Shown here: piece by piece, positions 19,069 through 26,022 of the stretch
How the letters are laid out: each line of letters starts with the position of its first letter
Position numbering within the stretch: position 1 is the stretch's first letter
Source: Microbacterium sp. HD4P20
GTDB taxonomy: Bacteria > Actinomycetota > Actinomycetes > Actinomycetales > Microbacteriaceae
Direction: 5' to 3'
Length of the DNA stretch: 64,000 bases
NCBI RefSeq assembly: GCF_019449275.2
Contig: NZ_JAHZQZ020000022.1
Location: forward strand, 186,001 to 250,000
Notes under the pieces: generated by a model
What the model was told of the DNA's origin: nothing
The model's input: the letters and a program-made list of their open reading frames with translations, nothing else
The model's database searches: none
Program-made: the position numbers and the translations under genes

Positions 19069-19563
19069 ATGGATCTGCGTGTCGCGGCGTACGCGGTCAT
19101 CCTCGATCAGGATGACCGCCTGCTGCTCGCACACTGGAACGAAGGCCGTCGCGCCGCGTGGACGATGCCCGGAGGCGGCCTCGAACCGGGTGAGGATCCC
19201 GAGAGCGCCGCACGCCGCGAAGTGCGGGAGGAGACTGGCTATCGGGTCGCGATCGACGAACTGCTCGGCATCCATTCCCGTGTCATTCCGCCCGGTCGAC
19301 GACTGACGCCCGGACGCACCGAGCCGCTGCACACGCTGCGGATCGTCTATCGCGCCCGCCTCATCGGCGGGCACTTGCGCAACGAAGTCGACGGCACGAC
19401 CGATCGGGCGGAGTGGTTCGCTCTGGCCGACGTGCGCGAACTGCAGCGCGTCAAGCTGGTCGACATCGCGCTCGAGATGGCAGGGCTGAGCGGGCGGCTG
19501 CTACCCGACCGGCTGCGAGATGTCGGCGACCGTCGCCCCATACGCCGCGATCAGGGCGTCTGA
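19069..19563 (+). CDS. NUDIX hydrolase
   Basis: A 164-residue NUDIX-fold pyrophosphohydrolase. The Nudix box is intact at about residues 36-58 (GGLEPGEDPESAARREVREE then TGY). Substrate cannot be told from sequence; nucleotide-sugar or oxidised-nucleotide clean-up is common in such short proteins. Its 3' end overlaps the convergent ybaK gene by about 63 bp, which may allow antisense interference. Confidence 0.9.
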   Translation: MDLRVAAYAVILDQDDRLLLAHWNEGRRAAWTMPGGGLEPGEDPESAARREVREETGYRVAIDELLGIHSRVIPPGRRLTPGRTEPLHTLRIVYRARLIGGHLRNEVDGTTDRAEWFALADVRELQRVKLVDIALEMAGLSGRLLPDRLRDVGDRRPIRRDQGV

Positions 19564-19998
19564 ACCGACGAACAGGCTGTAGCCGTGGGCGCCCGCTCCC
19601 ATCGCGATGCGGCGGCCGACGATCTGTTCGTCGGCGTAAAGGGGCCAGTCGTGCGAGCTGCCGATCGGCACGATCGTGCCGCGCTCGTACCCGGTTGCCT
19701 CGAAGGCGCGCTGCGGGTCGGGCAGCTGGAGCTTATTGACGCCCACGACCGCTCGCAGCTTCGGCCACGAGATCGCACGGTCGCCCGGCACCAAGGCGAA
19801 GAGATACGTGTCGTCGCTGCGTTTCACCACCAGCGTCTTCACGATGTCGGAGGGACGGATGCCGAGGATCGCGGCCGCCTCGGGAAGGCTGTTCGCCGCC
19901 GGACGCTCCTTGATCTCGATCTCGAGACCGCGTTCGGCGGCCGCCGTGCGGACGCGATCGACGCCCTCGAGACGTTTCGTCTCGTTTCGCTCGTTCAA
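19501..19998 (-). CDS. YbaK/EbsC-type aminoacyl-tRNA deacylase
   Basis: A YbaK-like protein with the family layout: EGVDRVRTAAAERGLEIEIK, ILGIRPSDIVKTLVVKR, FALVPGDRAISWPKLRA and a C-terminal GRRIAMGAGAHGYSLFVG. Related enzymes hydrolyse mischarged tRNAs. The start is unsettled: normal family N-termini begin close to LEGVDRV, but no ATG or GTG lies there, and the coding frame runs into a REP-like element. I use the TTG at 19998 inside the element; ATGs further upstream overlap the neighbouring gene. Confidence 0.8.
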   Translation of the reverse strand: MNERNETKRLEGVDRVRTAAAERGLEIEIKERPAANSLPEAAAILGIRPSDIVKTLVVKRSDDTYLFALVPGDRAISWPKLRAVVGVNKLQLPDPQRAFEATGYERGTIVPIGSSHDWPLYADEQIVGRRIAMGAGAHGYSLFVGSDALIAAYGATVADISQPVG

Positions 19999-20005
19999 CG
20001 ACCGG
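19972..20005. repeat. REP-like element at the 5' end of ybaK
   Basis: A copy of the intergenic repeat (acgtttcgtctcg, then ttcgctcgttcaacgaccgg) seen inverted at 12131-12209 and at 24196. Here it sits in the gap between the ybaK core and the upstream gene and supplies the likely first codons of ybaK. Confidence 0.8.
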
Positions 20006-20011
20006 ACGGGG

Positions 20012-20596
20012 TCACGCGTCGGGGGCGCGAAGCGGGTCGTCGGCGACCCAGAGCTCATCGTCGGCACGAAGCGTCTGCCAGGCGGCGTAGAGCACACCGA
20101 CCGCCGCAGCGACCCCGAGGATGATCGCGATCACGCCGCCTGCGCTCATCCCCTTCTTCTGCGGCGCCACGCGATCCAGCTTCGACGAGAGGAAGCGGCT
20201 CGCGTCGCGCGAGTACTTGTCGGCCTTCTTGGCGTACTTCTTCGTGTCGGGCATCGACAAGCCGTGCCCGCTTGCGAAGCGCGAACGAGTGTCGTTCGCA
20301 GCGTCCCAGACCGACAGGGCGGAGCCGACGACGGCACCGGCGGCGGGGATCAGCGTGTCGCCGACCACCTGACGGCCGACCTTGACACCCTTCTCGACGT
20401 ACGGTGCGGCGTACTTCTCATAGCCGGCCTGCACCTGCGGCGCGACGCGTTCGCGACCGTAGTGGCCGAGCTGTCGTCCGGCCTCGCGAGCGACCGTCGC
20501 GGCCTCGCCCACCAGCACCTGCTGTGTCTCCCACAGGTTCTCGGCCTGCTTCTGAAGCTTGTGGAGTTCCTTCTTGCGCTTGCGGCTGAGGCTCAC
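20012..20596 (-). CDS. Hypothetical protein with C-terminal membrane segment
   Basis: A 194-residue protein. The N-terminus is highly charged and helical (KRKKELHKLQKQAENLWETQ), probably coiled-coil. The middle has repeated helical segments around YEKYAAPYVEKGVKVGRQ, and one transmembrane segment (GGVIAIILGVAAAVGVLYAA) lies near residue 160. The C-terminal tail is acidic. No family function is recognised. It is divergent from the cyclophilin gene. Confidence 0.75.
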   Translation of the reverse strand: MSLSRKRKKELHKLQKQAENLWETQQVLVGEAATVAREAGRQLGHYGRERVAPQVQAGYEKYAAPYVEKGVKVGRQVVGDTLIPAAGAVVGSALSVWDAANDTRSRFASGHGLSMPDTKKYAKKADKYSRDASRFLSSKLDRVAPQKKGMSAGGVIAIILGVAAAVGVLYAAWQTLRADDELWVADDPLRAPDA

Positions 20597-20691
20597 GGTG
20601 CCCTCCCTATCGTGGGGATGTCGGTCTCCCCATCTTGCCAGACCGATGCCCGGACGGGAGGGGTTGCAGCGAACTCTGATTCAATGTATGA

Positions 20692-21264
20692 ATGCCCCTT
20701 CACACTGCAGTCGCAACGATTCACACCAACCACGGCGACATCGTCGTCAATCTCTTCGGTGACCACGCCCCGCGCACGGTCCAGAACTTCATCGGACTGT
20801 CGGACGGAACCGGGTCGTGGACGCACCCCGCCACCGAGAAGCCCGGCGAGGGTCCCCTCTACAAGGACGTCATCTTCCACCGCGTCATCTCGGGCTTCAT
20901 GATCCAGGGCGGCGACCCGCTCGGCCAGGGAGTCGGCGGTCCGGGATACACCTTCAACGACGAGATCAGCCCCGAACTCACCTTCACCGAGCCCTACAAG
21001 CTCGCCATGGCCAACGCCGGCCTTCGCCGCAATGCGATCACCGGCCAGGCAGAGGGCACCAATGGCTCGCAGTTCTTCATCACCGTGCCCGGCCAGGGTG
21101 GCCGCGGCCCGGAGTGGCTCCAGGGCAAGCACACGATCTTCGGCGAGGTCGCCGACGACGCGTCGAGGGCTGTCGTCGACACGATCAGCGAGGTGCCGAC
21201 CGCTGCCGGTGACCGTCCGGTCGAGCCGGTCGTCATCCAGTCGATCGACATCGTCGCGGTCTGA
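20692..21264 (+). CDS. ppiA: Cyclophilin-type peptidyl-prolyl isomerase
   Basis: A 190-residue cytoplasmic cyclophilin that isomerises X-Pro bonds. Signature segments are FHRVISGFMIQGGDP (catalytic Arg within), NGSQFFITV and HTIFGEV. No signal peptide is present, as for the origin-proximal cyclophilin of mycobacteria. The rhomboid gene follows 24 bp downstream, so the two are probably cotranscribed. Confidence 0.95.
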   Translation: MPLHTAVATIHTNHGDIVVNLFGDHAPRTVQNFIGLSDGTGSWTHPATEKPGEGPLYKDVIFHRVISGFMIQGGDPLGQGVGGPGYTFNDEISPELTFTEPYKLAMANAGLRRNAITGQAEGTNGSQFFITVPGQGGRGPEWLQGKHTIFGEVADDASRAVVDTISEVPTAAGDRPVEPVVIQSIDIVAV

Positions 21265-21288
21265 TCCCGAGCGATCGAGCCCGGCCGC

Positions 21289-22179
21289 GTGACCACCGAC
21301 GACTTCCGCCGCAACCGCGAGAACTTCTGCTACCGGCATCCTGATCGGCAGAGCTTCGTCCTCTGCCAGCGCTGCCTGCGCACCATCTGCCCGGAGTGCC
21401 AGACGCCCGCCGCGGTGGGAGTCGTGTGCCCCGAGTGCCTGCGCGACCAGCAGCAGGCGCAGTCGCCGGCACAGCGCAAGGCGGAACGCCGGTGGTCGCG
21501 GCCCCGGGCGGTCGCGGTCAACGACGGCCGGCCGATCGTCACGTACTCGATCATCGGGATCACGGCCTTCGCGTACCTGCTCGGGCTCATCCCCGGCGTG
21601 GGCGATGCCGTCCAGAATGCGCTGTTCTTCTGGGCTCCGCTGCTCTACCCGAACTTCTTCGGTGCGTTCGAGCCGTGGCGCCTGTTCACGGGCGCGCTCG
21701 TGCACTCGAGCTTCTGGCACGTCGGCCTGAACATGCTGGCGCTGTGGATGATCGGCCGCAGCCTCGAGCCCCTGCTCGGGCGCTGGCGATTCCTGACGCT
21801 CTACGTCCTGGGCGCGCTGGGTGGCTCGGTGGCCGTCACGCTCCTGTCGTTCGACACGCAGGTGGTGGGTGCATCCGGGGCCATCTTCGGCCTGTTCGGA
21901 GCGCTGCTCGTGATCGGCCGGCACCTCGGGGGCAACATCGCCGGCATCGCGATCGTGCTCGGCATCAACCTCGTGATCGGCTTCATCCCCGGGTTCAACA
22001 TCTCGTGGCAAGCGCACGTCGGAGGGCTGGTCACCGGCCTCCTCGTGGGACTGATCTTCACGCGCACCCGTGCGGCGCGCCAGCGGCGCCTGCAGTTCGT
22101 GCTGCTGGCCGCAGTGGGTATCGGGCTCATCGCGCTGCTGTTCGTGCCGGTGGCCTTTCCCGCCCTCGTGCTCGGCTGA
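21289..22179 (+). CDS. Rhomboid-family intramembrane serine protease with N-terminal zinc-binding segment
   Basis: A 296-residue protein starting at GTG. The first 50 residues hold a Cys/His cluster (CYRHPDRQ, CQRCLRTICPEC, CPECL) likely to bind zinc as in B-box-like fingers. A rhomboid domain with about six to seven membrane segments follows. The catalytic Ser is in GASGAIFG near residue 195 and the His in WQAHVGG near 243. It should cleave membrane proteins within the bilayer; the substrate is unknown. Confidence 0.93.
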   Translation: MTTDDFRRNRENFCYRHPDRQSFVLCQRCLRTICPECQTPAAVGVVCPECLRDQQQAQSPAQRKAERRWSRPRAVAVNDGRPIVTYSIIGITAFAYLLGLIPGVGDAVQNALFFWAPLLYPNFFGAFEPWRLFTGALVHSSFWHVGLNMLALWMIGRSLEPLLGRWRFLTLYVLGALGGSVAVTLLSFDTQVVGASGAIFGLFGALLVIGRHLGGNIAGIAIVLGINLVIGFIPGFNISWQAHVGGLVTGLLVGLIFTRTRAARQRRLQFVLLAAVGIGLIALLFVPVAFPALVLG

Positions 22180-22186
22180 GCGGGAC

Positions 22187-22264
22187 TTATCCACAGGTTC
22201 ATCCACAGGGTGGGGAGAATCACAGCTGTGTAATTCACAGCTGTTAACAGAGTTGTTAACAACT
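22187..22264. promoter_or_regulatory. DnaA-box pair and palindrome cluster before crgA
   Basis: After the rhomboid gene lie a perfect DnaA box TTATCCACA (22187-22195) and a one-mismatch box TCATCCACA (22199-22207). Two cacagctgt direct repeats follow (22221-22229, 22236-22244), then a perfect palindrome GTTGTTAACAAC (22253-22264). The density of elements in a 3'-3' intergenic gap is unusual. DnaA titration or a regulatory site is inference. Confidence 0.7.
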
Positions 22265-22266
22265 CA

Positions 22267-22296
22267 AAAGCCCCGGTCACGATGGACCGAGGCTTT
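22267..22296. terminator. Bidirectional terminator between rhomboid and crgA
   Basis: Hairpin with arms AAAGCCCCGGTC and GGACCGAGGCTTT around a short loop, with one mismatch and A/T-rich ends on both sides. It serves two convergent genes. Confidence 0.7.
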
Positions 22297-22309
22297 CGTC
22301 GCTGGGACG

Positions 22310-22549
22310 CTATCGCCAGCGTGTGGTCATCAGGAAGCCGATGAAGGCGATGCCGAAGCCGATCACGAGGTTCCAGGCGTCGATGCCGGGAATCGGGTAC
22401 TGCATGCCACTGAGGTAGAAGACGAGGATCCACACCAGACCGATCAGCATGAGCCCGATCATGATGGGCTTGAACCACACCGGGTTGGGTGCCGCTTCGC
22501 CTTCTGCGCGCTCGACGAGCGAGTCGTCGTCTTTGCCGGATCGTGCCAT
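22310..22549 (-). CDS. crgA: Cell division protein CrgA
   Basis: A 79-residue protein with a charged N-terminus, two transmembrane segments (MIGLMLIGLVWILVFYL and LVIGFGIAFIGFLMTT) and the family motif NPVWFKP. CrgA is an actinobacterial septum component that interacts with FtsZ and penicillin-binding proteins and restrains or coordinates division. The position near ppiA, rhomboid and pknB matches mycobacteria and streptomycetes. Confidence 0.95.
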   Translation of the reverse strand: MARSGKDDDSLVERAEGEAAPNPVWFKPIMIGLMLIGLVWILVFYLSGMQYPIPGIDAWNLVIGFGIAFIGFLMTTRWR

Positions 22550-22603
22550 GCGAAGAGTCTAACTGCCAGCCGGGCCACAGCATGCGCTGACTAGACTCCC
22601 CCT

Positions 22604-23389
22604 GTGGAGGAAGCACTGGCAACCGCGGGGGGCGGGAACCTCCGAACCCGATCACGACCCCGCCCGCGTCGGCGAACATCGGTCGTCGGCGTGCTCGGAG
22701 AGCTGCTCATCACCGCCGGCGCCATCGTGCTGCTGTACGTCGCGTGGCAGCTGTGGCTGGGTGACGTGATCTATGGCGCCGAGGCCAAAGCCGAGAGCGA
22801 GCAGCTGTCGCAGCAGTGGGCGCAGGAGTACGAACCGCCCGCACCCGCTGCGACCGAAGAGCCTGCGCCGGCCGATGTCACGGCGGAGCCGGTGATCCTG
22901 CCAGAGCCCGCCGATGCAGAGGTGTTCGCCATCATGCGGATTCCGCGGTTCGGGAGCGACTACGCCTTCCAGATGGCGGGCGGCGTCTCCCGCGCGCGCA
23001 CTCTCGACAAGACCTACATCGGTCACTACCCCGGTACCAGCATGCCGGGCCAGCCGGGCAACTTCGCCGTCGCCGCACATCGCACGACGTTCGGCGCGCC
23101 CTTCAACCGCATCGCCGACCTCCACGTCGGCGATGCCATCGTGGTCGAGACCAAACAGGGCTGGTACACCTACCGGTTCCGCACCCTCGAGTACGTCACG
23201 CCGAGCGAGGTCGAGGTGCTGCTGCCCGTCCCCCAGGCGATGGATGTCCCCGCCGGAACTCCGTACATCACGATGACCAGCTGCAGCCCGATGTACTCCC
23301 TCGCCGAGCGGATCGTGGGATACGGCGTGTTCGAGTCCTTCACTCCCATGCACGCCGGCCCCCCGGCATCCCTCGAGGCGGTGGCCTGA
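22604..23389 (+). CDS. Class E sortase
   Basis: A 261-residue membrane-anchored transpeptidase. After a basic N-terminus (SRPRPRRRTSV) comes a signal-anchor (LGELLITAGAIVLLYVAWQL), then a Pro/Glu linker and the sortase domain. The catalytic triad is visible: His159 in AAHRTTFG, Cys227 in TMTSCSPM and Arg236 in LAERIVGYG. Class E sortases link secreted proteins to the cell wall in high-GC Gram-positives. It starts at GTG, 54 bp from divergent crgA, and overlaps the next small gene. Confidence 0.93.
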   Translation: MEEALATAGGGNLRTRSRPRPRRRTSVVGVLGELLITAGAIVLLYVAWQLWLGDVIYGAEAKAESEQLSQQWAQEYEPPAPAATEEPAPADVTAEPVILPEPADAEVFAIMRIPRFGSDYAFQMAGGVSRARTLDKTYIGHYPGTSMPGQPGNFAVAAHRTTFGAPFNRIADLHVGDAIVVETKQGWYTYRFRTLEYVTPSEVEVLLPVPQAMDVPAGTPYITMTSCSPMYSLAERIVGYGVFESFTPMHAGPPASLEAVA

Positions 23390-23544
23390 TGTACGCAGGA
23401 CTGTGGCGGATCCTTCCCGGCCCGTGGTGGGTGCGCGCGATCATCCTGCTCGTGCTCGTCGCGGCGGTGCTCTACGGGCTCTTCTTCTTCGCGTTCCCGT
23501 GGGTGAGCCAGTTCGTCAACCCGCAGGAAGTGACTGTTGAGTAG
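23389..23544 (+). CDS. Small membrane protein downstream of sortase
   Basis: A 51-residue protein with one or two membrane segments (WWVRAIILLVLVAAVLYGLF, then FFAFPWVSQFV). Its ATG overlaps the sortase stop (TGATG). Similar small proteins with the motif GPWWVRA follow sortase genes in Microbacteriaceae. Function unknown; likely coexpressed with the sortase. Confidence 0.8.
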   Translation: MYAGLWRILPGPWWVRAIILLVLVAAVLYGLFFFAFPWVSQFVNPQEVTVE

Positions 23545-23562
23545 GTGGCGGGCGGGGAGGCG

Positions 23563-24192
23563 ATGAGCCCCGCGCCGATCCTCGTCGTCGACAATCACGA
23601 CAGCTTCGTCCACACCCTCGTGGGCTATCTCCACGAACTCGGTGCCGACACCGACATGGTCGAGGCCGACTCCATCGACGACGCGGCGGCCGCCATCTCG
23701 GGACGCGCGGGCGTGCTCGTCTCGCCCGGCCCCGGGGCTCCCGCTGACGCCGGCGCGTCGATCGCGGTCGTGCGCGCGGCGGCCGAGTCCGGCATCCCGC
23801 TGCTCGGCGTCTGTCTTGGTCACCAGGCCATCGCCGAAGCCTTCGGTGCGCGCGTCGATCACGCTCCCGAACTGATGCACGGCATGACGTCGCCCGTCAG
23901 CCACGACGGCGGGCCGCTCTATGCCGGCCTGCCCGACCCGTTCACCGCGACGCGTTACCACTCGCTCGCGATCGTCCCCGAGACGCTCCCGAAGGAGCTC
24001 GTGGTGGCAAGCAGCACGACCGGCGGCGTCATCATGGGCGTTGCCCATCGCACGGCACCCATCCACGGCGTGCAGTTCCACCCCGAGAGCATCCTCACCG
24101 AGGGGGGCCATCGGCTGCTGGGCAACTGGCTCGCGACGGTGGGATTTGCGGATGCCGCGGCCCGCGGCGCGCAGCTCAGCCCTCGCCGCTGA
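23563..24192 (+). CDS. pabA: Glutamine amidotransferase, component II of aminodeoxychorismate/anthranilate synthase
   Basis: A 209-residue class I glutamine amidotransferase. The nucleophilic Cys is in LGVCLGHQAIAEAFG and the His-x-Glu pair in VQFHPESIL. It supplies ammonia from glutamine to a chorismate-using partner, which is not in this window, so folate versus tryptophan assignment is open. The ATG at 23563 is preceded by GGGGAGG at good spacing; a GTG six codons upstream is less likely. Location beside pknB matches trpG in mycobacteria. Confidence 0.88.
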   Translation: MSPAPILVVDNHDSFVHTLVGYLHELGADTDMVEADSIDDAAAAISGRAGVLVSPGPGAPADAGASIAVVRAAAESGIPLLGVCLGHQAIAEAFGARVDHAPELMHGMTSPVSHDGGPLYAGLPDPFTATRYHSLAIVPETLPKELVVASSTTGGVIMGVAHRTAPIHGVQFHPESILTEGGHRLLGNWLATVGFADAAARGAQLSPRR

Positions 24193-24195
24193 CGG

Positions 24196-24234
24196 GCGTT
24201 TCGTCTCGTCGCTGCGCTCCTCGCTCAACGACCG
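24196..24234. repeat. REP-like element between pabA and pknB
   Basis: A further copy of the intergenic repeat, gcgtttcgtctcgtc then tgcgctcctcgctcaacgac, within the short 3'-3' gap of two convergent genes. Same layout as 12131 and 19972. Confidence 0.8.
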
Positions 24235-24248
24235 ACGGTCGAGACGGG

Positions 24249-25949
24249 TCAGGCGCCGGAGCAGAAGGTGAGCGTGATCTCGGAGTGCACCGGCACGTCG
24301 CCCGGCGCGAGCGACTGCGCCGACACGGTCGGCGGCGAAGCGGCCGGACAGTTCGGGTCCTCCTGGGTGAGCACCGTCAGCCCGACCTCTTCGAGGTCCC
24401 GGGTGGCCGCGTCGACGGTGTAACCCCGTACGTCCGAAATGGTGACGCGACCCGAGGCGACGACGAGATTCACCGTCGTGCCGGCGGGAACGTCCGCCCC
24501 CTCGGTCTCATCCGCCGAGATCACAGTGCCGCCGGCCAAGCCCGGGTCGTTGCGCTGCGTGATGGTGCCCAGGGCGAGTCCGGCCTCTGCGAGGGCGGCG
24601 GTCGCGGCATCCTGCGACAGCCCCGTCAGCGTCGGCACCGTCGACATCTCTTGACCCGACGAGACGTACACGCGGACCTCCTGCTCGGGGGTGACAGAGG
24701 TGCCGGCCGCGGGATCCGTGCGGATCACGTTGCCCTCTGCCACCTCGGTGCTCGCCTCCTCGGCGCGGATCGCGAGCAGGTCGTGCTCGGCCAGCTCCTC
24801 GTTGGCGCGCTCGTACGTCATGCCCGCGACGTCGGGCACGACGCGCGCGTTGGCCGGAAGCTCGTCGCCCGGCTGAATCGTGAGCACCCAGAACAGAAGC
24901 GAGATGAGCAGTACCGCCAACAGAGCGACGCCCGCCCAGATCCACGCGACGGGCGGTCCCGCCTGCGTGCGCTTCATCGTGGTGTCGGTGCTGAGTTGGC
25001 GCAGCGAGCGGGCGGTCTCGGCGGCCTGCTTGGGGTTGGGACCGTAGAGCTCGCTGGTGAGGGCGCCCATCTGACGCTTGGACGGCTGCCGGCCGTCCAC
25101 GGTCGCGTCGAGCGCCTCGCGAAATCCGGCCGCGTCTTGGTAGCGCTGGAACGGGTCCTTGGCGAGGGCGCGGAGCGCGACAGCGTCGAGCGCGCGGGGT
25201 ACCGTCTCGTTCACCTCCGACGGCGGCAGCGGCGCCTCGCTGACGTGCTGGTAGGCGACGGCCACCGGCGACTCGCCGCGGAACGGCTGCCTGCCGGCGA
25301 GCAGCTCGTACAGCACGACGCCCGTGGAATAGAGGTCGGCACGCGCATCGACCGGCTCGCCCTTGGCCTGTTCGGGTGAGAAGTAGGCCGCGGTGCCGAG
25401 GATCTGGGTCGTCTCGGCGACGGTCGACGAGCTGTCCGACACAGCGCGGGCGATACCGAAGTCCATCACCTTCACCTGGCCGGCGTCGGTGACCATGACG
25501 TTGCCCGGCTTGATGTCGCGATGGACGACACCGGCGCGGTGCGAGTACTCCAGAGCCTCGAGGATGCCGTCGACATAGCGGACGGCATCCGTCACCGGCA
25601 CCGGCCCGGCCGAGATGATGTCTTTGAGCAGATGCCCCTTGACGAGCTCCATGACGATGAACGGAACGGGTCGCACGACGCCGTCGGGCCCGGTGAGCGA
25701 GTCCTCCCCCGCGTCGTACACGCGCACGATCGTCGGGTGGGCCATCCTCGAGGCGGCCTGCGCCTCGAGGCGGAACCGGGTGCGGAAGGCATTGTCGTCG
25801 GCGAGTTCGCGATCGAGGATCTTGATCGCCACTTCTCGCCCGAGCGTGAGGTCGTACCCGCGATAGACGCTGGCCATGCCGCCACGACCGATCGCCTCGT
25901 CGACGCGGTAGCGTCCCGAAAGCACGCGCGGCTCAGCTGTCACAGTCAC
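24249..25949 (-). CDS. pknB: Ser/Thr protein kinase PknB with PASTA repeats
   Basis: A 566-residue transmembrane kinase. The kinase domain has GRGGMASVY, Lys43 in AIKIL, HRDIKPGN at 143-150 and DFG at 163-165. One transmembrane segment follows near residue 350 (WIWAGVALLAVLLISLLFWV). Outside are three PASTA repeats, each starting with VPDVAGM- or VPTLTGL-like motifs, ending in a Cys-containing tail. PASTA domains sense peptidoglycan fragments or lipid II, and such kinases control cell-wall synthesis and division. It is the last gene of the operon running leftward from fhaA. Confidence 0.96.
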   Translation of the reverse strand: MTVTAEPRVLSGRYRVDEAIGRGGMASVYRGYDLTLGREVAIKILDRELADDNAFRTRFRLEAQAASRMAHPTIVRVYDAGEDSLTGPDGVVRPVPFIVMELVKGHLLKDIISAGPVPVTDAVRYVDGILEALEYSHRAGVVHRDIKPGNVMVTDAGQVKVMDFGIARAVSDSSSTVAETTQILGTAAYFSPEQAKGEPVDARADLYSTGVVLYELLAGRQPFRGESPVAVAYQHVSEAPLPPSEVNETVPRALDAVALRALAKDPFQRYQDAAGFREALDATVDGRQPSKRQMGALTSELYGPNPKQAAETARSLRQLSTDTTMKRTQAGPPVAWIWAGVALLAVLLISLLFWVLTIQPGDELPANARVVPDVAGMTYERANEELAEHDLLAIRAEEASTEVAEGNVIRTDPAAGTSVTPEQEVRVYVSSGQEMSTVPTLTGLSQDAATAALAEAGLALGTITQRNDPGLAGGTVISADETEGADVPAGTTVNLVVASGRVTISDVRGYTVDAATRDLEEVGLTVLTQEDPNCPAASPPTVSAQSLAPGDVPVHSEITLTFCSGA

Positions 25950-26022
25950 TCCCCTGCGTGGAACACCAGCCAGACTATCCGAGCGCGAGCGGGCCGCACG
26001 TCAGCGCGGCCCGCTCGGACGC

